NCBI GenBank assembly: GCA_027574665.1
Contig: CM050662.1
Span: forward strand, 7,346,501 to 7,410,500
Direction: 5' to 3'
Source: Rhynochetos jubatus
Lineage: Eukaryota; Chordata; Aves; Eurypygiformes; Rhynochetidae
Length of the DNA stretch: 64,000 nt
Shown: positions 1 to 11,100 of the stretch, piece after piece
Layout of the letters: each line of letters begins with the position of its first letter
Position numbering within the stretch: the first letter of the stretch is position 1
Position numbers and translations under genes: made by a program
The notes under the pieces: generated by a model
What the model saw: only the letters and a program-made list of their open reading frames with translations
The model's database searches: none
What the model was told of the DNA's origin: nothing

Positions 1-308
1 CCACAAACTACGGGCAGCCGTGAGCTGCTGACTCAGAAGCACTAACAAATGCAAGGACAGGGAGAGCTTTTAGACCTCTTCAGTGTCAGAAGCCAAGGGG
101 AGTCATGGCCCTTTCTTCATGGCCTAGGGGAGGAATGTCAACGGCTTCCCTAATTTGTTCCAGCCATGGGTACAGCAAAGGAAAGAAGGAGGAAGAATGC
201 AGAGGAGATGATTCAGTCTCACAAATCCTCCATTTAAGAACAGAGAAACGGCCCATTGCATTTCCATTCATCATTATTTAATTCAATCTTGCCTCTACCA
301 GTTTTTAG
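1..308. other. Unique non-coding sequence
   Basis: AT-rich single-copy sequence at the left edge. I see no splice-bounded open frame, repeat or structured element here. The short open frames on both strands have no coding character. Confidence 0.6.
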
Positions 309-643
309 AATCATAGAATCCTAGAATGGTTTGGGTTGGAAGGGACCTTAAAGATCATCCAGTTCCAACGCCCTGCCTTGGGCAGGGACACCCTCCACCA
401 GACCAGGTTGCTCCAAGCCTCATCCAGCCTGGCCTTGGATACTTCCAGGGATGGGGCATCCACAGTTTCTCTGGGCAACCTGTCCCAGTGCCTCCCCACC
501 CTCTCTGGGAAGAATTTCTTCCTGATATCTAATCTAAATCTCCCCCCTTTCAATTTAAACCTGTTACCCCTTGTCCTGTCACTACAGGCCCTTGGAAAAA
601 GATCCCCCCAGCTTCCTTGTCAGCCCCTTCAGGTACTGAAGGC
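309..643 (-). mobile_element. CR1: CR1 LINE, 3' fragment, minus strand
   Basis: The left boundary carries the reverse complement of the CR1 3' end (tcatagaatcctagaatgg). It is followed by the standard block 'ttgggttggaagggacc...gatcatccagttccaac', then by 'ctctgggcaacctgtcccagtgcct' and 'aagaatttcttcctgatatc'. The element therefore reads right to left and is 5'-truncated near 643, covering only about the last 330 bases. CR1 is a non-LTR retrotransposon that ends in short ATTCTATGA-like repeats instead of poly(A), and nearly all avian copies are truncated like this one. No reverse transcriptase is retained, so the copy is dead. The sequence is close to the remembered consensus, suggesting a relatively young insertion. 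The subfamily is not resolved. The open frames seen over it are by-products. Confidence 0.95.
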
Positions 644-2750
644 AAGCAGCATGTTGACAGGTCATGTAACAACATAAGTGTTCCTGAAAAACTTGCAGCA
701 ATAAAGAATAGCCAGAATCAACACAGACGAGCCCCAAAATCAGCAAGAACCCAACTATGTTAGACTACAGTTAATTGCAGCTCATGCAGAAAGCTAATGT
801 TTTGTTTAGAAGTGGTTTTGAGTCAAAGATAACAACTTTACACCTACAAGAGCTCAAAAGGCAAAAAACCCAGCTCGCTCTTACGTGATGATAATAAAAG
901 GTCTAACATATGCCCAAAAGACTGAAGGTGTAGGCACAGACATAGTAAAACAGAAACAAAATGGTTCAAGGTCTTCAAAAAAATGGAGTTGGCATTGAAT
1001 ACTCTGCAGCATATCATACATGAGCGCGGGGGGGGGGGGGGGGAAGAGTAGTTTTTTCTTAAGTTTCCTCATGCTGAAATACAGGTCCTGTTCAAAAATT
1101 CTCCTAACGTATTTTAGTTTTTCAAAACAGACATATTTTGTTTTCAATTAAAATAAAAAGCATTCCTTTTGTTTACAAACAGCAGTGACAAACCCAAATA
1201 TTTCCAAAATAACTGTGCATAAGTAAACAAAATAGGTACTAGCATTAATTACTACTAATACAGAATGCTAAGTAGGTTGCCTGAAATTAATTTAAAAATA
1301 TTCATTACATTCAGTCACAGGACCATAAAATTAAGCAGACTAATGTATCAACACTTGAAAAATACACTTGAACATACTTCCCTAGTGAGCAGTGGTCTAA
1401 GCTATCAGCTTCCGTAAAATTCGAACACCAGCACCTCTATCCACAGAGTTTGGATGATAGCACTTAGTTAACAGTTTAGGGAATTAACAGCCACAGCACT
1501 TCTTTCCTCAATCAAATGGGCAGTTCCAGCACTCATCCTGTAGCTTGGGATATTGATGAATATTAGAATGAAACAACTGTCAGAGACTAGTCTCATAGCT
1601 CTTGTTCAGAAACATGCGGGAGGTTTCGCAATTTATTTTTTATGCTGCAGCTACTGCTTCAGAAAGTCATAGGGTTGGACTCAAATTTTTCCTGGAGAGA
1701 AGCAGAGTATGAGGAACAGAGAGAAAAGCGTATCTATCTCCCCTTGCCCTCACCTATAGGCAAGAGGCTTTGAAGGAGAGGGTAAAGACATAACAGTAGT
1801 TTTGCATCCTCACAGATTTTGAGTTGAAGTAGGAGAGGCCATTGTGCTTTTCTTGAACCATCACATTTCTTGAATGCCTACCTGCCTGAAGGGGCTATCA
1901 AAGTTGAACTCTGGTCTTTACAGACAGCACTAGATATGTCCAAGGGTGTGGTATGGTAGAAACACCACAGTGCTCTCTCTTCTGATGGGAGAGGTACAAT
2001 TCTTTATAAAATATTGCTTCTGAACTTCCCTGCCATCCTCTCTCACCCTTTTCCTCCATTTCACCTATTTTTGTCTGCGTATGTCAATTTTCTATCCCAG
2101 TAAATAAAAGCACCTCATCCATTGTGCAGTTTCTGGAATTTAGGGTGCAACTAATATCATTTCAGGTCTTGAAAACTCGATCAAGCTCTCAGTAACGTTT
2201 CCTTTTCTTTTTACCACATTGTACAAAGCTCAAAACACCGAAGCTAAATCTTCGAGTTCAAGGTTGCAGCCCATATTAATCTTCTATTAATATTAAAGGA
2301 GAGCAGTTCTGGAACATTAAGGTCCTTTAATTATGAAAAATTAGTAATGATTAGCCCGGCCATATTTTACAAATAAGACTGTGCTCTTACTTCTGCAAGC
2401 ATAATCGATAGTGTTCTTGTAAAATTTGGTTTGCTAAATCCACTGGAGTGGAGGGACTCGATAATTCCCTTTTAAACCTACTTTTACAATTTCCCAGCTG
2501 TCTAGTTCTCTACATTTGTCATGACAGACAAAGTTAAATTAAAAATTCTAAACCGTCACCCTAGGGCAAAGCTTGATAGAAAAGTGTAGAGCAATACTCT
2601 TTAAAACCAGTAACAAAATATATCCCAACACTATAGAGAGAACACACTGTAATTTTTCTGTGTGCATTTACTACCCTAGCCCTTTTTAATAGATGCAATT
2701 TTCATGAAATCTAATCACAAAGCACAATTCAAATGGGTGTCTCACACTAT
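644..2750. other. AT-rich unique sequence, no gene seen
   Basis: Non-coding, AT-rich sequence without recognisable repeats apart from the G16 run listed separately. No splice-bounded open frame was found. It probably belongs to an intron or intergenic interval. Confidence 0.5.
1028..1043 (+). repeat. G16 homopolymer
   Basis: Sixteen consecutive G follow 'gagcgc' and precede 'aagag'. It is a simple mononucleotide run in otherwise AT-rich DNA. The exact length is likely to be polymorphic and prone to sequencing error. Confidence 0.95.
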
Positions 2751-3110
2751 TCTTTTCCTGAACAGCCTAATTCAATTGGTCACAGCAATGGAATCTCGTA
2801 TTCATGAAGGCATGTGTTTAGGCACAGAGGTTAGATGTCACATCTGTGATTGATAATGTTTGTTTTGTGCTCTGCTTTTCAATAACTCTTCACTTTAAGC
2901 AGCGTTTTGCTTGTAAACAGGAGTGGGTGTAAGGACACTCAGCATAATGGAACGGGCCAGGTTTAATTCCCTTAATCACTTGGTCAGGGCAACAGAATTA
3001 ACTGTCCACATCTGTTCCCTCCGAGCACACATACTTAGTTCTCCCTCTTATGCAATAAAGGAGCGCGAGGTCATGATGCCACATCTAGCCTGCCTTTTCC
3101 TCCAAAGCTG
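2750..3110. promoter_or_regulatory. Conserved-element-like block (possible enhancer)
   Basis: This stretch stands out from its AT-rich surroundings by a balanced composition and dense transcription-factor-like words: a forkhead-type TTGTAAACA, a CTTAATCAC homeodomain-type site, CACATCTGTG, and TTATGCAATAAA of C/EBP or POU type. Two similar words, 'attggtcacagcaatggaat' and 'cttggtcagggcaacagaat', lie about 200 bases apart. It has no coding frame worth proposing. The conserved-element label is an inference from appearance only, since no alignment was possible. Confidence 0.2.
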
Positions 3111-6100
3111 AATCCACAGAGAAACCCCATTGACTGACTGTGGATCAACACAGGCTGATTTTGGACCATAGAAAACTTGTGATGTGGCAAAACCCGCTCA
3201 GTCTTGAGCCTCAAGAGTAATTTTTTTTTATTTATTATGTTATATGCCTCAAAAGGTAAAAGCAGTGCTGTTGTGCCACTTGTAAACAGACAGACCAACA
3301 AAAAACCACAATAAAACCCCGACAAAAAATGGCTGCTTACCAAAGGTGGTCTTAATAGACCACTGAAAATGGAGCCTAACTGCCCTCACAGTATATGGTG
3401 ATCTGTTCAAACAGGTCCATAATAACCACTTTAACCGCAATGGTAAAGAAGATGTTCAACACCATTAGTCACTCTGACAGAGCGTTCTGGGTAGCTGCTT
3501 AACAAAGCCCAGGGAGGGTCATATTCAAAAGAAAATTGTAAAAAGGTATCATTTAAAATGGCAAATTATTCAGACCCATTGGTCTGTGCTTCTGGCCTGC
3601 CTCTGAAACCCTCTGTTTCAGATGCAAACCTCCATCAGATGATGGAGAGGAATTGCACCAAGCCCCTAGTGGCCACAAAACGGCGATTACCATGGTGCTC
3701 AGCCTCAATCCAGAGCCAGTAACGAGCCCTCTACGCTCACCCACTTCTGCCGTTTGTACCAACTATGCTTGTTTAAGGATGAATAGACACAGAAAAACTG
3801 AGTTCAGAAAAAAAGCAGCAGAGTTCACGCTGGGAAACAAGCACTGAATCACCAAAAGGGGAAGAGAGGAGTCACCAAGAGCCAGGTACATGCAAGGAAC
3901 AAAACATGGAGTAACGGACAGGAACGTTCTTCAAGAACGTGACCAAACGGATTCATTTACAGGAACAGCTGCACTATTTTCTGGTATAAGAAACCAACTG
4001 GTTTCAGAGAGAAAGACAACAGCTTTCTTCTTTAAGGCAAATGACTTCACAACAGGATTGGCAGTAAATGCTACATTTCACCAAGGAGTTGCTCTCTGCA
4101 ACCGGCCTCTGAAGACCTATTGGATGCAAAAGCAGAGATTGCCAGGAACACCTCCAGGTCAGCTGAGAGCAGGAAGTTGAGAGAGAACGGCCTGAATTTA
4201 TTTCATTAAAAACTGATTAAGAACCTCTTTCCTCACACCCTTTGCAGCAATGTTTGTGTTGTGTCGTTTGGACACTGTGACTACTTTCAGGTGGCATTTT
4301 GTCCTTTGCCTGACCTGAGCTAAAGGTGATTTCAAGATAGCAGGTTACACACAAAATAATCCCCTCTCACGGCTGTGGCAGTTGATGAAATGAGGCAGGA
4401 GGTAAGACACCTCTTAACTCCCCAGTATATGCTATCGTGCAGGGTAATCCACAAAATCGGAGGCTGACCGTGCCTGTGTGGGAGCCCTGTGGACTCAGGG
4501 CTGGCATGCCAGCGAACAGGAAAGCATCCAGTGGAGCCCGGAGAGCAGGGACGAAGCACCACAGAATCAAGCAAGGTAGCAGGAAGCACTCCTGAGCCTG
4601 CAAGTGCCTTGGGAGTTTGTCCTGTCGGCGCTGAAACCTCATCCTCCTGGTAACTGCTACTGGTTTCTACATAGGCAGAACCCAAGGCAACAGCCCTTCA
4701 AACCTGCCTGTGGACCTCTCATTTTATCACTATCGTAAATAATAAAGAAGTGCAAATGAGGATGATAATATTGCTTGTTTTACATGCAGAAGGTCAGAGA
4801 GCATGAATTAGTTACTCTCCTGTGTAGGCCACTGCTGGCTCTCTGACGGGGAAGAACAGATACAAAGGACAGTATTTGCTCTCCCGGAGTTAAGTAGACA
4901 CGTGGTGCTGGGATTCTGCCTCATCTCATCCATGAGCCCACTAACAGCCAAGGAACGTGTAGGAGTAAATAAGCAACTACTGTCTGGAGATAATCAACAT
5001 ATTATTTCTCCAGGGAACAAGTGGGGGAACCAGGATGCAACAGCTGTTTTCAGTCACACTATTTCTGCCTTGGACTGCTCCCACTACATACACTGCCTTA
5101 TCACGGCTTGAGAGGAATAGCCTACATTTATAAATAGAGAGAGAGAAATAGATACGTCTGTGTGCGTGTATGCATCTGGCTGCAATGCGAACGTAAGGAG
5201 AAAGCATCCTTCCCACACACATTAATGCAAAAGTAAAGACAAAATATCCTTCCTACATACATTTATTTCAAAGTGTGTGTGTGTTAGCATATTTTTATTT
5301 TAGAAAACTGGTTACTCCATCATTGGATTGTGTCCTTACTGCACTTAGCAGGCTGAAAAAAAAAAATTAAATATATGAATTCAAATGCAACTCATAGGAC
5401 AAACAACTGTTTCTTTGAATTTTTAAACAGCCTGGCTATTTCTCTTCTCCATGCCCTACTATATTATAAAGCATGTCAAACGGAAAAATGTGGTGTGAAT
5501 GCAAATCCTTTGTAAGTGAAAGTGTATAGAAAGACAATTAAGCTATTGAGCAAAGTCTGTAATAACTTTTCGACCAGCACAAATGAAAACTAATGTTGCC
5601 AAAAAGTACACGTACCTGCAAAACCAGATTTAGGTAATAAGTGTAATCCCCTGACCTGTATGTTTTTGTAAACTGATCTAGAAGTCATCCAGTAAACACA
5701 CAGATACTGCTTGAAACAACAATTTTTGGTAACTGGAACTTTTAGAAACATTTGCTACAACACTGTGACGTGTACCTAAAAGACTGATACGTTTAATAGC
5801 ATTCAGTCATAATATAATTATGTGCGCTGTATACAGCAACCGTTTAACGATGTAGCTAGAGCCAATTTAGAACAGTATGCTCATCCACTAAGCTATTACA
5901 GCTTAGAATTATGTTCTTATCCACTTTAAAGTTCAACTTACCATTAATTGTTTAACACGAACAGAGTTCTGAATAAATAAAGTAAAAAAATGAGAATGCT
6001 ACAGCTAATTGTAATTAATGTTGCTGTGTGTAAAATCCTACTTTCATAAAGAGGAAGATGGCAAAGAAGACAGCTTTGCATTTTGCTAATGAAGTTTGAA

Positions 6101-7138
6101 TTCTTCTACGGCAAAACAACTACTTACCACTACCATCTTCACCCTAATAAAAAATGGTCAGGTAAAACTTAAGCATTAACAAAGAACCACCTACTTTTGT
6201 AGAAAAAATACTCCCACTTTCACTACTGAATTCACAGCAAGGGCATCTGCATTGTGAGCCTTTCCACATATGTATGTATAGACACACACAGAAATGTATA
6301 CATAAAGCACACACCTCTAAGAACCCTGATTTATATGGTTTCTAACTATAATTTACTGCCTGCTTTTCCAAGTCCGTGTTTTACTTCTTTCTCTCAAGTT
6401 TCTATATTCAACTCCAATCTGGGATGGAAAAACAAAACAACCCACAACAAAACAAAATCAAAGCCAAATAATACAAAGGATTTTCATCTTTATCTGTCTG
6501 CCTGTATCTCTTGGTTATATAATCACAGCTGTAATCTCTAGTAAATGCAGACTCAATCAGACAGCACAATAATGCTGGGGAAGATCTCTCAAAGCTGTGA
6601 TATGTTGCAGAATCTAAACTGACTGTTAAAGCTTCAAAAAGTTTCCATCAAATGACCAGATGGGGAAGCAATCCTTCAAATCTTCTACCGTAACTGTAGT
6701 GAGACCATGAAATGTTAGCTTCTCAATCATCTGTCTCTCAAGCACTGGGAAGGAAATCTGAAAGAGAAACACTTTCTCATATGTCTCTCCAAAATTATGC
6801 ATAAGAGACTACACGAAAATGTCTCCTCTTTCACCAAATAAAGAGTACTTGTTTGTTTTCTGTTTTGTGAATCAAATGATTTTCTAATTACTTTGCTAAA
6901 ACTAAACAGTGAAGTTTCTTGTATGTGAGGAGAGCACAGGCATTTGTCTTCCTGAACACAACGCAATGGTCCCTTGACATGTGCAGGTCAAGAAACACTT
7001 GGTGAGGTTTAAAAAAAAATAAAATCAATTTACCCCATATAATATTAAGACTATGGTCAAGGCATGTGATTTTACCTAATTTTGAAAGCTGTAACTACAC
7101 TGATTTTAAGCTGAACTGTTCCTCCTGAGTTATACCAG
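3111..7138. other. AT-rich unique sequence, no gene seen
   Basis: No repeat family or credible exon is recognised across these roughly 4 kb. The open frames are short, overlap each other on both strands and lack splice context. A small hairpin at 3924-3940 is listed separately. Confidence 0.5.
3924..3940. repeat. Small perfect inverted repeat
   Basis: ACGTTCTT and its reverse complement AAGAACGT are separated by one base. The site contains GAAnnTTC, half of a heat-shock-type element, but lacks a third correctly spaced unit, so no function is assigned. Confidence 0.6.
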
Positions 7139-7222
7139 GAGATTATCTCATCCCCAGAACTACATGGCAGAAGTCTGGAGAAGAGTCCTGAGCGTGTGAG
7201 ACTCGAAACCTAGAACAGAATG
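7139..7222 (+). other. Possible plus-strand exon (weak)
   Basis: A moderate acceptor (tgttcctcctgagttataccag) is followed by an open frame of 24 codons reading EIISSPELHGRSLEKSPERV and four further residues, then a stop at 7211-7213. A good donor (ATG|GTGAGT) follows at 7223. The charged, Ser/Pro/Glu/Arg-rich composition looks protein-like. No family is recognised and no neighbouring exon was found. Pseudo-exons of this kind are common in vertebrate introns, so this stays a weak candidate. Confidence 0.12.
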
Positions 7223-7964
7223 GTGAGTGCTACCATCATCTGCTTTGTTTGTGTGTGCTACTGAGGAGCTGAAGAGAATGAACTATTACCATTAAAGAGA
7301 GAAATAAAGTGTTATTGTGCCTAATAAAGTGTCTTGAAAACACGAAGGCAATTATACTGTATGAATTCAAGGCACATAAGCAAAGACACCCCCCAATTAA
7401 CGGTGAACTCAGTGGGTAACATCAGAAGTGGCACATCCCAAACGGAGGTTACTAATGGATCTCCACAATGCACAGGCTATAGAAGAAAACACTTCAACAT
7501 CGTATTCACAATTCTGAGTTATCAGAGATGAAAGCTGCCAAGAAGTGGTCCAGATGCAGCCTCACTTCTTTTTAACCGACAGGCTGGTGACAGTGTTTAG
7601 TCACCAATACACCGGTAACACTGCAAAAAATGTCAGTTACAACTTCGAGGAAAACAATAGAGAACTTACAAGCAGGGAGGAGACCCAGCCTTTACTATTC
7701 ACACATGAAAAACAGGGAAGTCTGATCTTGTACTGGTTTATTTAATATTGGATTTAATCCATTTTCCTAGAGTCTGAGGCAGAGCAGTTTTCCATATATT
7801 TAGATGTAACACCAGGTGTTGGAACATGGCTGGCTAAGCATTCCAAAAGTCTCCACATTAGGCTGCTCATTTCTATTCAGCAGGGCAGGAATCAAAGCTG
7901 ACTTAAAAATGCAATATAGCTATCATAGCTTTTTTTTTCCTTTATTTTTTTCCAAGTAATATGA

Positions 7965-7989
7965 AATACAGGCTCTTTGAGCCTGTATT
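7965..7989. repeat. Perfect short hairpin (11-bp stem, 3-nt loop)
   Basis: AATACAGGCTC is followed by TTT and then by the exact reverse complement GAGCCTGTATT. It would form a tight hairpin in single-stranded DNA or RNA. It is too short for a microRNA precursor, and no run of T follows to suggest a polymerase III end. Confidence 0.85.
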
Positions 7990-8087
7990 GTCTGTGAACT
8001 GTGAAAGAATGAAAGGAATCTGTAGTACTTGCAGTGTGAATCACACACAGAATTCACATTTCCTGTAACTTCTTGTTTCTGAACTCC

Positions 8088-8129
8088 ATCACCTTTAACC
8101 AAGGTGATAAACTACTCACCTTTGGTGAG
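8088..8129. repeat. Two adjacent related hairpins
   Basis: ATCACCTT-taacc-AAGGTGAT (8088-8108) is followed six bases later by CTCACC-ttt-GGTGAG (8115-8129). Both stems are built on the same TCACCT/AGGTGA core, so the 42 bases hold four copies of one word in alternating orientation. AGGTGA resembles a nuclear-receptor half-site and also an E-box-like CACCTT. The arrangement is visible; a function is not. Confidence 0.7.
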
Positions 8130-11100
8130 CAAGCTCCTCTGAAATTATGCCCTTACCATGCAAATTTCAGATGATACTTGCAAGTGGCCAGGATAAAGAA
8201 ATACCTCATTTACTCCAGATCTATCAAAAGAGTTGGCAGCAGGAAAGTTTAGATTTTTAAGTCAATTCATGGTATTTGCTAAACTTAGCACAACTTCTGA
8301 GAGAAAGAAATCATGGCTCACAGGAAGCTTACAATTTTGGTTGTGGAAGGGTGACAGAGTACTACTGTGGGCTTCAATATTTCACTTCTAAAAACATTCA
8401 ATAAAAAAAGCCCTGTTCAATAACAAAATTCCCAGAGAATATGGCAATTAGAATAATGGAATGACCTTGCTTTACCGTTCTATGCCGTTTGGAAGAGGCC
8501 AGAATTCAAATTGCCAGCAGACCAAGACCAAGTACAGATGTTCATAAACTGTTAAGGAAAGACTTGTGACAACACACTTCAGTTTATAAAGTTTGTCCAC
8601 AATACTTTATACATCTAATTTGGAAATGCAAATGAGTACCCATGCATATGTAACCATCACATGTACTTTTTCTGCACTGGCTCCTGTCACAGACAAGGTA
8701 CTCACACCTAGACAGATAGCTATGTCTGAGACAGAAAGGCCATCACGTTGTCACACGTTCTGTCAGCTTGTCACAGATTACAAAGTGAAAAATCTCTTCT
8801 CAGATATTAGCCATCCAGTCTTTAATTTCTCACAGAATACCGTACCAATAAAACGATGGTGGACAGCACTACTGCATCAAGTGAGAGAGCAACTCACCTC
8901 GGTAACAAATCTCAGAAATCCTGCCCTTCTGAATCTGCATAATTCATTCCGTTAGTACTGCATGTCAGATCCATTAGTGGGCACCCCCCACTGCAGCATG
9001 GCAGCCATTTCTCTTACGATGGCCACATAGGACACGACAGGCAGATACCAAAATAAAGTCACACACAACTGACACAAGCAGCTCTGTCAATGTCCATGCC
9101 TGGCTCACGCTGCACCAGCAAGAGGTAAATGCTAGGTGATGACACCATGTCATGCAACTGCTTTTCACAAGCCTTGGTCATCAGGCAGCAGTGGGAACTG
9201 CTCAACAGGCAAAACAAGTTCTGCACTTTTCTGCATCACAGATCAGAAAAATCACCGAGATTAGGACCACAACCAATTCGGAGCCAGCAGGACCATTAAC
9301 TGTCTTCTCACCTGTACTCCTGTCATTCCACATGGCCACAAGAGTCAAAGGTACCCAGCATCAGCTATGAATTTGCAACTTTCAGAGCAGCAGCCGAACA
9401 AGACACAGATTTTTCTTAACGTCTTACCTCAGAAGGCTCCATGAGCACCAAACTGAACGTACTTACAACAGAACAGCTATTCCTTCTCAAACGAGGCGCT
9501 AGAAAACTTCATTACTCTTTTCCCACAACACAATCAAGGATTTAACAGTTACTGTGTCAAAATAATCATTACACTGAAGATGTACGAGAAACCTGTTAGG
9601 ATAGGTTTTGCCCCAAAAATGCATATTGTGAAAGTGTAACAGAGAAGCAAATTGAGAGATGTTTTAGGAAATGAGAAAATAAATTAATAGAGCTTAAAGA
9701 GCGTTTTTTTAGTTCTGTGAAAGTAAATTTAAGACCTGCAGACCGCACGTATTCATGTGCCTAGTTTTGTTACAGTAGCTAAATGCAACCTAGTGAGGTA
9801 CACACAGATATATTTTTTCTACAGCAGTTCTAATCTGCTTTATTTTTAAATAAACGGAATATTAAAACAATATTATGCATGTGCAGTAAAATCAAGCAGT
9901 ATATTGTAGTTTGTGCTACACTGTGTTTCAATTTTAAATTTTGAAGTAACATGTGACCTCCTACTCCAATATACTGAACATGAAAGAATTTTTTTCAGAT
10001 CAGCCATTAGAAGCCTTTCAGTAGCTGATGAGGTTTAGGTTCTCTCTTTTTAAAAAAAAGATAAAATCAGCATCTGTGTTCCTTTCTAACTTTCACATAC
10101 AGATCTTAAACTGAGAAGCAATTAGCATTTTGGTATGCAAAAGCTCAGACACGACAAGAATGATATAATTCAATAAAAATTCTATAGTTAAATACCCCCT
10201 CTTAACCAGAATTTGTTTCAGACTTTCTCTGCCATCTTCATGGAACCAGTAATCAGAAACTTGACTTCCCACACTTAATCTTTTGAAGGAAATTGTATGT
10301 ATGTATGCATATACCTCCAAAAGTTAAACAAACTTATCTCAACACAAGAACAAAATAACCGCCTATATGGTGGTGTGCGTTCTCCAGAATAGATACTGAG
10401 CAGCAAGGATTTTATGTGAGATTGTCTGCTAAGCCTTACCTTGAACTACAGCTTTGTAGTATTACCTCACTTTAAACTACCAATTCACAAGAGAGGCTGA
10501 TGAAACTTCACCATTTTTCTTTCAATACTCAAAGATTTGAGACTTTGATTTTTACTTTTATTCTGTGTTTACTTTCTATCACTCAGAGAAGTAATCCCAG
10601 TTATCTAATGCTTCATAGATGAATGTTTTGTAGCGAACACAACTAAGCTATAAAAGGAATCAGTAAAAAAAAAAAAAAATTACTTTGTAGGTAGCTAACA
10701 GAAATTCACTTACTACCGAAATACCGCTGGCTGATGACAAACAGATGAATGATTCACAAATGCAAATGAGAAAAAAATATTCTACAAAAAGAAAACACAT
10801 TTTCTATTAGGCACCATTTAGAAACATTTTAACTGTCAGCCTCAACAATGCCATCTCACCTAGAACGTCTGAAAACTGAAGCTGGTTTGACATCATGCAT
10901 CAAGCTAGGCAGCATCAATTCTCTTCTTTAAGAGCCTAATAGACTAGGCCTGTTCTTCCAACAAATGCACTGAAATATCTGTAACGATCACAGCTCTGCC
11001 ATCGGGGGTGAAAAAGCCTGCTTAACGAAACCTGAAAAAATTATTGCAAAGTTTGACAGATTTTTGAAGCTAACGATTCAGTAGCCATTTGCTATCTGAC

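Noticed and set aside
6128-6143. 16-base minus-strand microexon between 'ccattttttattag' and GTG|GTAAGTAG
   Set aside because: Both sites are good, but 16 bases is extremely short, breaks the frame, and has no partner exons nearby.
9425-9475. Two donor-like sites on the minus strand (CTGAG|GTAAGA and GTT|GTAAGT)
   Set aside because: No acceptor with an open frame is found upstream of them.
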